This document shows positions 38,692 through 49,985 of a stretch of DNA of 64,000 nucleotides, one piece after another. The position numbers and the translations under genes were made by a program. The stretch covers positions 15,797,059 through 15,861,058 of the forward strand of contig CM077152.1 in NCBI GenBank assembly GCA_039583875.1, in the 5' to 3' direction. The stretch comes from Platanthera guangdongensis. Lineage: Eukaryota > Streptophyta > Magnoliopsida > Asparagales > Orchidaceae. The notes beneath the pieces are model-generated. The model searched no databases. It was not told the origin of the DNA and saw nothing but the letters and a program-made list of their open reading frames with translations. The first letter of the stretch is position 1, and each line of letters begins with the position of its first letter.

Positions 38692-40376
38692 ATGTCTAGA
38701 ACTGCACTCGACGACGTCGTGTCGCAGACCGGGGCTTTTGTCCGCAAACCTTCGAGTTTTCGTGACTTTATTTCCAAAGATCAGTCATCCCAATTCCCAG
38801 CCGAATCCGGAAGATATCATCTTTATGTGTCCTATGCGTGCCCGTGGGCATCAAGATGTCTGGCATATCTGAAACTTAAAGGCCTTGAGAAGGCCATCAG
38901 TTACACGGTCACTTTTCCTCTCTCCTACACAAAGTTGCTTTTTTAATTTCTCTATGGTTAAATATGTAAGCCTTAAGTTATGTAATTCTATCATTCAGGC
39001 AGTGAAACCAATATGGGAAAGGACTAAAGAGAATGATGACCATTTCGGTTGGGTTTTCCCTGATTCTAGCACAGAAGAATCTGGAGCTGATCCTGATTCT
39101 TTAAATGGAGCTAGGAGTATCAGGGAACTGTATGATCGCGCAAACGCAGATTATTCGGGCAGATATTCCGTCCCCGTGTGTACACGGCATTTTAATTTCT
39201 TCAAAGTTCGTTTCTTCATCATGACGATCGAATTTTTAAAGAAAATTATGTAACAGGTCCTTTGGGATAAGAAGCTCAAAACATTGTAAGCAATGAAAGC
39301 TCTGAAATAATCCGCATGCTCAACAAGGAGTTCGATGAGATAGCGGAAAATGCTGATTGGGACTTGTATCCTCCTCATCTTCAATCCGTAATTGATGAGG
39401 TCAACGAATGGGTTTATGATACCATAAACAATGGCGTATATAAGTGTGGGTTCGCGAAGAAACAAGGGCCTTATGATGAGGTAATGAGTTTCTATGTGCA
39501 TTTGAATGAAATTTGGTTTCTTCGTGACTTTTTATGGGTCACTTCCATCCAGGCTGTGGTCAAGTTATTTGATGCCTTGGACAAATGTGAGGAGATACTA
39601 AGCAAGCAACGCTATATCTGTGGGAATGAGCTGACAGAAGCTGATATTCGTCTTTTCGTAACCCTGATTAGGTTTGATGAGGTAAGTATCTTAAATAGGA
39701 ACTAAGCGCAAGTTTTCATTGCTGTGTGTAGAGTGAACACTATTTTTTTGGTTATGTAAGGGCTGAGTTTGCCATGATGTCAAGAACTTTAAGATGGAAT
39801 TGGGTCTTCTACTAATTTCTAAGGCATGTTCGATGTTCCCCGTGCGCAGCATGCGGTGGCAACATTATCCGATCATCCCTCGTCCTTCGTGCATTTAGCT
39901 TCTGTTGCACATTATCGAGTTCGCATCAAGAACCGACATTGAATTCATGTTTTTTTTCATGACTATGAAGATGTTTACACAAAATATCTACAACAAGATA
40001 TCTTGGTGCATATTTTGATTTTTTAGGGTATATTTCAACAAAACAAACTTTACTCTTGGGATTGAAATCTTGACAGCAAAAGGATTTTCCTTAGATTCAT
40101 CTGAGTTTCTAACTTTTCTTTGTTCTGGTGCAACAACAATAGGTTTACACAGTCCATTTCAAATGCAACAAGAAACTGATCCGCGAATATCCAAATCTGT
40201 TCAACTACACTAAAGATGTATACCAAATCCCTGGCATCAGCAGCACAGTCAACATGGAGCACATAAAGAAGCACTACTATGGAAGCCATCCCTTCATCAA
40301 TCCCTCCGGAGTAGTTCCAATTGGTTCCAATATAGATTACTCCGCTCCTCATGACAGGGATAGATTTCATAATTAG
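38692..40376 (+). pseudogene. Glutathionyl-hydroquinone reductase copy 2, frameshifted in exon 3
   Basis: Exons 38692-38907, 38999-39175, 39257-39480, 39553-39681 and 40143-40376 mirror copy 1. The active site is the canonical CPWASR (Cys50). Exon 3 is 224 bases instead of 225: after DKKLKT one base is missing near 39284, giving TTG TAA and a stop at residue 142. The downstream reading ([50 protein letters not shown]) is otherwise intact to HDRDRF and the stop. No nearby alternative acceptor restores the frame. It is either a recently broken gene or a base-calling error; the rest is too well preserved to tell. An AATAAA lies 99 bases after the stop. Confidence 0.85.
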
Positions 40377-40474
40377 CTGCCTTTGATCTTCCATTTTCAG
40401 AGGAGAGATGCCAAATCATCCAAATTTGAAAAACTCCTGTTGTAATCAGGTGAAGGTAAAATCATTTTGAATGC

Positions 40475-40480
40475 AATAAA
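40475..40480 (+). terminator. Poly(A) signal of GHR copy 2
   Basis: AATAAA about 100 bases downstream of the copy 2 stop codon, followed by a GT-rich stretch (GCTTTGTTGTGG). Confidence 0.55.
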
Positions 40481-40499
40481 GCTTTGTTGTGGGCGCATG

Positions 40500-41742
40500 G
40501 ACAGCAGCTTATGTTACAATGTATTAGTTGGCTTTTTTAATCTTTTGCTTTTTGGGCTTAGTTGGCTTATTTGGTTTGATGAGTGTACTTCTGATATGAT
40601 GGGACTACTTTGATTGAAAATAAGCTTTATTTAGGCTCTCTTTTGTGCAATGGCACGACACCTCTGAACAAGGCTTAATATGGTGTTCTGGATTAAATTT
40701 GTGCGCAATGCGTGGAACGCGGCCGCGCAAACTATCTTCCGACGAAAGTCACTAACGTAGCCGTAGTAAGAGGGTTGTGCAAAACAGAGTCTTAAGTTCT
40801 GTTTGTGATAATTGTGGTGTTTGAGTGGTGCCATTTCACTTATGTTTGAAAATTTTTGTGACCAGGTTTTTTCGGGCATAAGTTTCACTTTCTAATGCAT
40901 GATTGTGGTGATATATATACCTATTAAACCCACGCCTTCTTTCTCTGTAGCTGCCTTTACAAATTTCACTGCTCTCCCAAATACTGTTTTGGTCTTCTAG
41001 TCATAACATTTTACTTTTCCTGAAGTTTTATTTGTTTCAGCAATTGCTTGAATCAAACAAAGCACTGTAAGCCAAAACTTGACAGTTCAGTGGATTCTGT
41101 TTATCTCAACTTGTCATAAGCACGTCTCAGTGAAAGCTGGAGCTATTACTTTTATTTTAATTTTAAAATGACTGCAAGTAAATGTATTACCGAATACCAA
41201 TATATATCAAATCTAAAAATCAATTAATTTTTCAACAATAAATTTATACGATTCCTCTAAATAATAATATTTATAAAAAGGAATATAGGCATGATGGATA
41301 TTGGGATTTGGGATTTAGGAGGGTCGTATATAAAGCAAATTTCACACATAAAATAATATTTTATATTTAAAAAAAACGAGATAAATTGTAATATTTACTT
41401 TTGTCCCATCTAAAACGTGTGTTATGCAGATATCATTAACTAAAGCAGTATTAATTTACAAGATAACACAGGCCAGCTAGTTGAATTCAGTAGGTGTCAT
41501 AGTTGTGTGCTAGTGACTATTGAATAGAAGACAATGTTAAGCCTCAGACATTCAAATCACGGATTCAATAATCAACTTTCTCATTTCCGATCCCTTATCC
41601 TCGTATGTTTTGTCAAGGGCTTTCGTTTCGTTTCGTTTCGAGATTCTCCGATGCTTAATTATATCCGATATTCTGATGTTGATTGGGTAGGTGCTTTGGT
41701 CATCTCTTTTCTTTTTCATGGTACTGAAAAAAAAGTTGACGT
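40500..41742. other. Intergenic DNA, nothing firmly recognised
   Basis: AT-rich. A short frame near 41650 reads IRYSDVDWVGA, reminiscent of the Copia RNase H motif Y-S-D-A-D-W-A-G, but only a dozen residues match. 40660-40800 includes GC-rich words that may be a transposon end. Confidence 0.35.
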
Positions 41743-41995
41743 AATTATAGGTTGCACTCCTCTTTTGAAATTACAAAAACCTCTCCAGAAAATTACATTT
41801 CATAACATCATGCACAAAAACATCCTCTCAGAGTAAATTTTTAGGGAGGCATTTTTGTGCATGAATATTATGAAATGTAATCTTATATATAGGGGTTTTT
41901 TTTTATAATTCAAATGTAAGGGGAGGTTTTTGTAATTTCAGAAGGAAGGGGAGGTTTTTGTAATTTCAAAAGTAAGAGGGATGCAACCTATAATT
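41743..41995. mobile_element. Foldback MITE-like element
   Basis: Ends AATTATAGGTTGCA and TGCAACCTATAATT are perfect inverted repeats. The arms continue with mismatches (GAAATTACAAAAACCTC facing GAGGTTTTTGTAATTTC). A direct repeat of the GGGGAGGTTTTTGTAATTTC unit sits in the right arm. No target duplication could be fixed. Confidence 0.65.
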
Positions 41996-42803
41996 TAGCA
42001 AATTTAGAAGGAAGGTCCCGGTAAATGGCTAGGAAAAAATATATAAAACTTTTTAGCATTTCGTCTGACTCGGACGGCCGGCTTTATAAATAATCATTTT
42101 TCATCTGTTCTTGTTGAAAGCTGTTTATTGTCTAAGGTTAACATCAACAAGTTTCATCTTACATTCAGCCTCCTACCTAATCGTCCAACACTAACTCTAT
42201 TTACGCATCTAATTTCTGTATTTCCTAACACCTCTCAGCGTGCGTGCCCAAATAAACAAAATCTATTTTTCATCATCTTTCTTCTTCATGCATGTCACTC
42301 TCCTGCTTGCTCTAATATAATCATTCATTAATAGATAAACTTCTGTACAAAACAAGAACAAGCAAGTTTATGTAAAACTATGACAGGGCATACAAAATGC
42401 AAACTTAAAGAAGAGGTTTGAAGAATTAAACAATGAAATAGATCAACCATTAGAGTGAATCAAAGCACGGCAAGCCAGGCAAGTTTTCACAAAGTTTGTG
42501 CAAAATTTAACATCATATGCAATAACTAAAACTATAAGAGGAATATGACATTTGATTAAGAATGCAGTGTTTACAACAAACATTGAACATCATAAACATG
42601 GGCTCCCATCAACATAAACATAATATTGTTGTTCATTCACCCACAACAAAGCTTATTTCTGCATCCACGCAGGTTAACTGTTACTTAATTACAACAAAGA
42701 GCGAGAACTTAACTGAAACTGGGCTATTTCATGAGAGAAATGGGGCATTTTCAAATTTGGACGGTTTGGCGTCTCTCTTAAGAAAATGGAAGATCCAAGG
42801 CAG

Positions 42804-43037
42804 CTAATTATGAAATCTATCCCTGTCGTGAGGAGCGGAGTAATCAATATTGGAGCCAATTGGAACGACTCCGGAGGGATTGATGCCGGGATGGCTTCCA
42901 TAGTAGTGCTTCTTTATGTGCTCCATGTTGACGGTGCTGCTGATGCCAGAGATCTGGTATACATCTTTGGTGTAGTTGAACAGATTTGGATATTCACGGA
43001 GGAGTCTCTTGTTGCATTTGAAATGGACTGTGTAAAC
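42804..43037 (-). pseudogene. Glutathionyl-hydroquinone reductase copy 3, inverted terminal exon only
   Basis: A minus-strand exon of exactly 234 bases, preceded by a splice acceptor (ACAACACTAG). It encodes VYTVHFKCNKRLLREYPNLF, then a conserved [19 protein letters not shown] and HDRDRFHN before the stop, closest to copy 2. Similarity continues into the 3' untranslated sequence (to about 42740) and into the preceding intron (to about 43190), where the hAT element begins. No exons 1-4 follow on the far side of the hAT element. It is the 3' end of a third, inverted gene copy whose open exon alone cannot make an enzyme. Confidence 0.85.
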
Positions 43038-43199
43038 CTAGTGTTGTTGTTACACCAGAACAAAGAAATGTCAGAAACATCATGTCTACACATCAAACAT
43101 AATCATTGGGGCATCAAACCCAAGGAAAATCCCATTATTGTCAAGGTTTTAATCCCACAATTCGGGGTTTGAAAGAGAAGGAGCTTAAGTAGTAGAGCA

Positions 43200-45032
43200 C
43201 AGGGGCGGATCCAAGGGGGGGCCCATGGGGGCCCGGGCCCCCCAAAATTTTTTAAAATAACTAAATATTTTTAATCTCATTTTTAAAATATTTTTAATGA
43301 CTGACTATAGTTTTATTCATGGTGTTTGTCCCTCTCACATGAGAGCCCGGGCCCCCCCAAACATCATGACGGTGGTTTTTTTTAATTATATTATATATTT
43401 ATTATATCTTATTAATTAATGCCAGTCATTTCATTTCTCCTCAGTCAGTCAGTCCTCTCCCGCTGGCCGCTGCAAGCCTGCACGCTGCCCTCATCTTTCC
43501 TCTCCCGCCGCATGCTAAAGCTTGTCTGCTTGGCCTTCTTTCTCCTCCCCCGCACGCTACCCTCACCTCCTCTACACGACTACACAGCCCCGGCCCCCGC
43601 GGCCCCGCCTAAACTCTTCTCCACTTCGGCCTTCGCGACTGCCGACAGAGCTCCTCCTTCTAGCTCACGCGGTTCACGACAGAGCTCCTCCTTCTAGCTC
43701 ACGACAGAGTTCCTCTTCATATATTCAGCGTCCGGCGTCCCTTCTCCACGGCGAAGGTATGAGCTCGACGCCTCGACACCGTCATATTCTCCATTCCTGC
43801 TTTTTTAAGCTTTGTTCTGACTTCTGATTTCAGCTTTCTAAGCTTTGTTCATGTTTACAGGGCTCACGACACAGTTGTTTCCTGGTTGTTTCCTGTCTTG
43901 GGCTTCACTTCTCCACGGCAGAGGTATGACCAAAACACCTTCACATTCTCCATTCCTGCTTTGTTCAAATGCTTTCTCCTCCCGTTTTGTTCTGATTTCA
44001 GCTTAGTTTTTTTTAAAGCTTTGTTCAAATGCTTTCTCCTCCCGTTTTGTTCTTTTAATTTTCCCTGTCTGTTCTTTTGTGCACTGAACTTGATAGAACA
44101 TGTACACCCAGCTCCGGTTCAACAGGCCAGATCAACTGATCAGAGTATCCATATTCTGTGAGAACATGTACACCCAGCTCCGATTATTTTTTAGAGTGAT
44201 CCATATTCTGTGAGAAAAATGAAGTTAAAGTTCCTGACATGAATGCTCAATATAGTGATTGTCGGTTTCGAAGTCCGCGTGATATCATTACAGTGAAACA
44301 TCATTTTCAAGTAGATATTTTCAATGCCTCAATAGATTGTGTGTTGCAGGAGCTAAATTCTAGATTCAGTGAAAATTCTATGGAACTCCTTCGTCTAAGT
44401 GTGGCTTTAGATCCAAGTGATGAATACAAATCTTTCAAGATTGATGATATATGTGCCCTTGCAAAGAATTTCTACCCTCAAGATTTCAGTGAACAAGAAA
44501 TTCATGTGTTAAATACTCAATTGCAGCATTATCAACTCGATGTTCCTTCTCATAAGGACTTCAAAAATTTATCTACAATTTCCAAGTTGTATGAGAAATT
44601 GGTGGAAACGAAAAAATCGAAGACCTACTATCTTATTGACAAATTGATTCGTCTCATTTTGACTCTTCCGGTCTCAACAGCAACCACAGAAAGGTCATTC
44701 TCTGCTATGAAACTTGTTAAAACGAGACTTCGTAACAAGATGGAAGATGAATTTCTTGCAAATTGCATGACTTTATATATTGAGCGAGAAATAGCGGAGA
44801 AAATTGACAAAGATTGTATCATATATGAATTTTATGAGGTGAAAATTCGCCGTGCACAATTGAAGTGATATGTATATGGTTGTTTGTATCTTTTTTGGCT
44901 TATTGAAATATATGTTATGTTTTGTCAAAAAACTGTCTATATATTTTTTACATTAAAAAATTTATTTTAAAATTTATTTGGCTTCGCTTGGTGACTGGGC
45001 CCCCCTAGCTAAAATTCCTGGATCCGCCCCTG
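43200..45032 (+). mobile_element. hAT transposon with 8-bp TSD
   Basis: Terminal inverted repeats CAGGGGCGGATCCA/TGGATCCGCCCCTG (14 bp, perfect) and 8-bp target duplication GTAGAGCA (43192-43199, 45033-45040). Interior: a GC-rich 5' part (43200-43760), intron-like T-rich DNA, and the C-terminal transposase block. At 1.83 kb it is shorter than autonomous hATs, so it is internally deleted. Confidence 0.92.
44239..44868 (+). pseudogene. hAT transposase C-terminal fragment (dimerisation domain)
   Basis: A 209-codon frame. The C-terminal part holds KLIRLILTLPVSTATTERSF, then SAMKLVKTRLRNKM and LANCMTLYIEREI, the classic hAT dimerisation region (TTF/zinc-finger MYM type 1-like branch). The BED or TTF zinc finger and the acidic catalytic residues upstream are missing. 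The open state over 630 bases suggests recent deletion. Confidence 0.85.
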
Positions 45033-45049
45033 GTAGAGCAAAGACTCTA

Positions 45050-45262
45050 TTAAACGGGGGCTGGCCCACTCATGTGAGTATCCCGGGCCGCCCCCATGTG
45101 GACTACAATCCACCAGTCCCAACCCATCTCCACATGCCGCGTTGGGCCCAAGCCCAACACAAGGTGACCTACCTTAAACTAGTCATGTGGCGGGTTGTTG
45201 AGGTCACCAAGGCATTGTCACCCGGCCTTGATCCCGTGACCTCCTTTATGAGAAGACTAACA
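45050..45262. repeat. PAL-5: partial arm of a tRNA-like palindromic repeat
   Basis: ACTACAATCC...CCCAACCCATCTCCACA matches the outer arm of PAL-4, and GGCGGGTTGTTGAGG matches its inner arm. On the minus strand GGATCAAGGCC resembles a B-box with one mismatch. The opposite arm is absent. Confidence 0.45.
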
Positions 45263-45770
45263 CCACAATGTTTTACAGACTCCGCCCATGATATTTAATT
45301 TTAGTGGTTGGAAAGATATTATAGCTGAATATGGATGGAAAGATAGTATTGCTGAATATGTATGGAAGTCAAGTGGCGTCCAAGTATGAGAGGTCTTAAA
45401 TCTTTTAGAAGAAAAATGAGGGCATAGATGAGGATATAACTAAACTTATTTATGATTAAAATAAGGATTTCCGCCGAGGATCATATCACAAAATAATATT
45501 TTGAAGACTTGAGGAAAATGGTCATGCGAATGTAATTAAACCTATTTATATTAATCTTTGAATTGTGTAATATAGAAGTTAATGGTAGTTGAGTAGTATT
45601 GTGCAGAAATAATAACTGTTATGCTGGATTTGAGGCAAAACTTTGAGAAAAAGTCATATAAAACTATAATTAAACCTATGTTGCATTGTGCAATAACAAA
45701 TTTTCAGACAGACAAGACGAGTGCAACACAAATAAAATTGCTATAATGACTAAAGTGGGAAATATAGCAT
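45263..45770. other. AT-rich spacer, nothing recognised
   Basis: No coding frame or inverted structure beyond short AT repeats (GGAAAGATA.TAT.GCTGAATATG.ATGGA occurs twice near 45310-45370). Confidence 0.5.
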
Positions 45771-46438
45771 CATCATCAATGGTTATACCTAACAGCTTGG
45801 AATTGATTTTACGAATTCTCAGTCATCATTGATGTTAAACCAACTGTGTGTATACCATATTAGGTCCTTTCTAATTGCATGTCATGGGGCGTGATGACTC
45901 AGTGTGTAGAATCGTGATACCTAGCAATCAATAAGATATTCTAGAAAGATCATCCACCGAGAAGGCATCCTTTCAGGGAGAGGCTTAGTCATGAAGTCCT
46001 TCTAACAGATTCCCTCCCAAAAGATTCTATGTGGGCAACCTCTCCTGAAGATCCTCATCCCAGGAAAGCACGCCGGGAAGGATCATCTTGACCAACACCT
46101 GTTCTTCGACAATCATGAGGGAGGTTATGTAACATCATCATCAATTGTTATACCTAACTGCTTGGAATTGATTTTACGAATTCTCAGTCATCATTGTGTT
46201 AAACCACTGGTATACAATAGGTCCTCTCAAATTGCATCTCTCTGAAGATCCAAGCAATCAATAAGATCTAGAAAGATCCAGAGAAGGCCTCCTTTCAGCA
46301 CGCCTTCTAACAGATTCCCTCCCAAAGATTCTATGTGGGCAAGTCTCCTGAAGATCCTCGTCCCAGGAAAGCACGCCGGGAAGGATCATCTAGACCAACA
46401 CCCGTTCTTCGACAATCATAAGGGAGGTTATGTAGAAG
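45771..46438 (+). repeat. Tandem duplication of a ~330-bp unit
   Basis: Unit 1 (45771-46131) and unit 2 (46132-46438) both begin ATCATCATCAAT.GTTATACC and end GACAATCAT.AGGGAGGTTATGTA. Unit 2 is shorter through several small deletions, e.g. around CTTTCAG..CACGCCTTCTAAC. This is a single direct duplication followed by drift. Confidence 0.85.
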
Positions 46439-47094
46439 CTATTGCAAACCGCGGTTTCAGTGAGTGCATTAGGACTGGATAATGGACAGAAGTCTGGGTG
46501 AGGCCTCACATAACCCCAAGGTCTCACTTGGCATAAGGCATTTCTAGTTTTCTTTAAAACTGGTCCGCCAACCAACCCGTCTAGCCTGGTCCTTGGTTTT
46601 CCGGAGGGGGGGTTACTATATTGGGTTAGCGGCGGGAACTTCGTTCTGTAATCCTTTCGCCCAGTAATGAAAGAATCTTTCCTGCTATCACACCTGCGGG
46701 ACTCTTCTCCCTTCCTTCTGTCATTTCGGTGTAGTAGTTGTGGATATCCACATCTAAACAAATCCCCAGATTGCACAGATCGTAGATCATGGTCTCAGTA
46801 CATACAGTTCTCAAAGGGAACCCCCCTCCTCCTTAACAAGTGCACACCACACTTGGCACCCCTTGCCCAGAGAAGGGCGATGGCCTCTCCAGTCAGGTCC
46901 TCTACAGATCCTATAAGATCATATCAAACTCTTGATGAAAAGAATAACTTCAGAAGTTTAAAAGTAACTGTTAGAACACCATCACCTGGGGCTTCCAGGA
47001 GGGGGAAATGAACCTCCTCAACAATGATAGCAGGAGGTATCAAAGCTGAAAGTCTTTAAAAGCCTCAACTGCTCCCCACATCCGAACAGCTTGG
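46439..47094. other. Unassigned DNA, organelle-like composition
   Basis: Balanced base composition and texture unlike the flanks, without open reading frames of note. It may be an old organellar insertion, but I recognise no organellar gene, so this is only a guess. Confidence 0.2.
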
Positions 47095-47369
47095 GTGACA
47101 ACGTTACAGGGCTGCAGCCCAATACACCCCAAGCTCTCCCGCCTTTTTCGCAAGGCGCGTTGTTGGCGCTAGGTATCAACCCGAACCCTTGAAACACTCT
47201 CTTCCAACAGCTCATCACAAACTGAGCTGCAGCTCAGTTGGTGATGAGCTCTGTTGGAAGAGAGTGTTATCAAGGGTTGCGGGTTCGATACCTAGCGCCA
47301 ACAACGCGCCTTGCTGAAAACAGGCGGGAGAGGCGTTGGGGTGTATTGGGCTGCATGTAACGTTGTCAC
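47095..47369. repeat. PAL-2: tRNA-like palindrome
   Basis: Arms GTGACAACGTTACA...facing...GTAACGTTGTCAC, ~135 bp each with mismatches, centred on TGAGCTGCAGCTCA. The forward module has A-box-like CAGCTCAGTTGG (47230-47241) and a perfect B-box match GGTTCGATACC (47282-47292), 52 bases apart. A further partial copy, CTAGGTATCGAACCCGCAA, lies at 47441-47459. No target duplication found. Confidence 0.7.
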
Positions 47370-47479
47370 GGCAAGCATATCTGAGTCCTAACATAAAAGT
47401 GCCCCACCCGTGACATTACAGGAGCCAATTCTTGTGGCGCTAGGTATCGAACCCGCAACCCTTGATAACCTTCTAACAG

Positions 47480-47801
47480 AGATCACCACTGACTGCAAGT
47501 GTGATGTCAAGGGTGGACTTAAAGGCAAAGGACAGAATCAAGAAAGCAGGAGGTCTGAAGCTCTTGTATTGTCAAAGCTATTTATTGTCAAAACATAAGA
47601 AACTCGGGATTCAAATAACATAACCTGACATAGTTCAATTACAAATGAGGGGAATAATAACTGGTGTGTCTTCATTCACCTACATAGGGGGATATTTATA
47701 ACTATTAATTAGGGCAAAGATAATATTATTTAATAAAGGGGTCCCTTATATATAGGGGAAAATACATTGTAATCAAATATAAAGCGAAATACAGTCTAAC
47801 A
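47480..47801 (-). repeat. 3' LTR of Co-1
   Basis: Starts TGTTAGACTG on the minus strand right after a polypurine tract (ACTCGAGGGGGAG). It has a TATATATAAGGG-like promoter element. The far end is not fixed because no partner LTR exists. Confidence 0.55.
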
Positions 47802-47879
47802 CTCCCCCTCGAGTTGGGTATGTTATATTTTTCATACCCAATTTGTCAATACAAGCATAAAAAAGATTTTCCCCAAGAC

Positions 47880-49985
47880 TCTTAGTTAGGATATCAGCTA
47901 ATTGTCCCTCCGAGGGAACAAACAGTATGCAGATAATTTTCTTTTTTATTTTCTCCTAAATGAAATGTTTGTCCACCTAGATATGCTTGGTGCGGTCATG
48001 CTGGACGGGGTTTTTGGCAATGCTGATTGCAGCCTTGTTGTCATAGGAACCTTCAAGGATAGGACTAGACTCATTCAAACACATGTCACACATCAAAGAG
48101 CGTATCTATAATCTTTCACATATGTCATGTGTCATTGCTCTAAACTCAGCTTCAGCGCTAGACCTTGAGACGACATATTGTTTTTTTACTTCTCCAAGTG
48201 ACTAAATTTCCACCAACAAATAAGCAATACACTGATGTAGATCGTCTGTCTTCGACGGACCTAGCCTAGTCAGCATCTAACTTCAATCTTTAAGTCAGTA
48301 TTGGGAGTGAACAGGATCCCCTTCCTGGTGAAGATTTCAAATACCTCAAGATTCGATGAACAACATTCAGATGTCTCGTCTTTAGGGCATGCATATATTG
48401 ACTAACGACTCCAACTGCATAAGCTATGTCGCGACAAGTGTGTGAGAGGTAGATTAATCTTCCAACAAGGCGTTGATTGTCAGCCACGTATTCAATAGGA
48501 TCACCATCATCTCTTCCAAAATTACGATTCACCGTCCATAGGTGTATTAGCAGGTCTACAACCACTCATACCAGATTGTTTCAGTAAATCAAGGGTGTAT
48601 TTTCTCTGGGAGATGAAGATATCTCGTTGAGATCGTGCTACCTCAATTTCCAAGAAATACTTCAATCTTTCCAGATCTTTTACTTCAAACTTCCTTGCCA
48701 AATTCACCTTCAAAGCTTTTACTTATTCAATATAATCTTCTGTTGTGGTGATTTCATCAACATAGACAATGAGAGCAGTTATTAGATTTGTTCTTCGTTT
48801 AATAAGAAAAGTATGATCAACATGACTTTGTTTGTATCCAAGTGAAATTATGACTTCGTGGAATTGACCAACCCAAGCCCTCGGAGATTGCTTCAAACCG
48901 TAAAGTGCCTTTTTAAACGGCACACTTTCCCTTCAGATCCGGAAGGGGAAAACCTAGAGGTATAGACATATATACCTCTTCATCTAAATTTCCATGAGGG
49001 GAAAGAATTCTTCACGTCCAATTGGTTAAGTTCTCAACCCTTGCACGCGACACATGATAGCAAAACTCGTATGTAATTCATTTTTGCGATGGGGGCAAAC
49101 ATGTCTTGATAATCAATTCCAAAAGTTTGAGTATACCCCCTTGCAACCAACTTTACTTTAAATCGTTCAACCAAACCTTCCTAGTTCTGTTTTACGGTAA
49201 ATACTCACTTACAACCGACGACCTTCTTTCTAGGTAGAAGATGAGTTAGGTACTAGGTACAATTCTTTTCCAAAGCGTTCATTTCCTCAATCATAGACTC
49301 TTTCCATTGTTGATACCCAAGAGCCTCCTGCCATGTGGATGGGATGCAAACAGAAGCGAGGGAGGAGACGAAAGTTTTGTAGGAAAAAGTTAGAGCCTCA
49401 TGGGAAACATAACGAGATAGTAGATGTTGGGTGCAAGATCTGGTACCTTTTCGAAGGGCGATGGGAAGTTCATAAGGATCCGTTGACGGAGTTGGCATTG
49501 GTGTTAGTGGCATAGGATGAGTCTGTGTGTTACTCTACTCCATCTGGTGTACACCTATAACTACTTTTCTTTATAAGGAGGCTCCCCCTAATTTGGAGTC
49601 TCAGCAGTAGGTAAAGAATGTGAAGGAGCAATCGGCAAGGGTAAAACAGGTGAGCTTACTTCACCCGTATACGTGTGCTTCCCCCGAAATGAGGCCACAT
49701 AATAAGGTTCAGATTCACGAAATGAGATATCCATCGTGACAAAAATCCTTTTAGTCGGGAGATGATAACATTTATATCCCTTCTAAGTGGGAGAATAGTC
49801 AATGAACACACATTTAAGAGCCCGAGGGTCAAGCTTGGACCTGCCCGGAGAGTGTATATGAGAGAAGAAGACACGACCAAAAGTTTTAGGTGGTAGAGAG
49901 GTCGGAGTCACCCCTAAGGTAGTAAGAGGGGTTTGATGTCCCAGTATTGAAGAGGGCGTGTGATTTATGAGATAGGCAGTCGTGA
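47880..49985 (-). pseudogene. Co-1 integrase C terminus, RT and RNase H remnants
   Basis: Right to left: integrase tail (LKCVFIDYSPT, KRIFVTMDISF) around 49650-49900, the RT start (STWQEALGYQQWKESMIEEM, 49253-49513), FKKALYGLKQSPRAWV and LIVYVDE (48723-48923, so the catalytic Y-V-D-D reads Y-V-D-E), LKYFLEIEVARS, YTLDLLKQSGMSGCRPANTP and the RNase H end around 47900-48290. Frameshifts and stops are everywhere. Confidence 0.8.

Larger units (their letters stand above)
47480..49985 (-). mobile_element. Ty1/Copia element Co-1, decayed and truncated
   Basis: Minus orientation: integrase C terminus, RT, RNase H, polypurine tract, 3' LTR. The 5' half and 5' LTR are absent; coding similarity ends near 49985, where a PAL-type repeat begins. 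Confidence 0.75.

Noticed and set aside
40050..40394. Minus-strand frame over GHR copy 2 exon 5
   Set aside because: Exact antisense shadow of the coding exon; the same shadow occurs over copies 1 and 3.
41640..41690. Copia RNase H fragment (IRYSDVDWVG)
   Set aside because: A match of about ten residues without any flanking support is not enough.
42786..43172. Plus-strand 128-codon frame
   Set aside because: Antisense to the inverted GHR terminal exon; the real coding strand is minus, with the family motifs.
46439..47094. Mitochondrial DNA insertion
   Set aside because: Only the composition hints at it; no organellar gene recognised, so it is not claimed as a feature.
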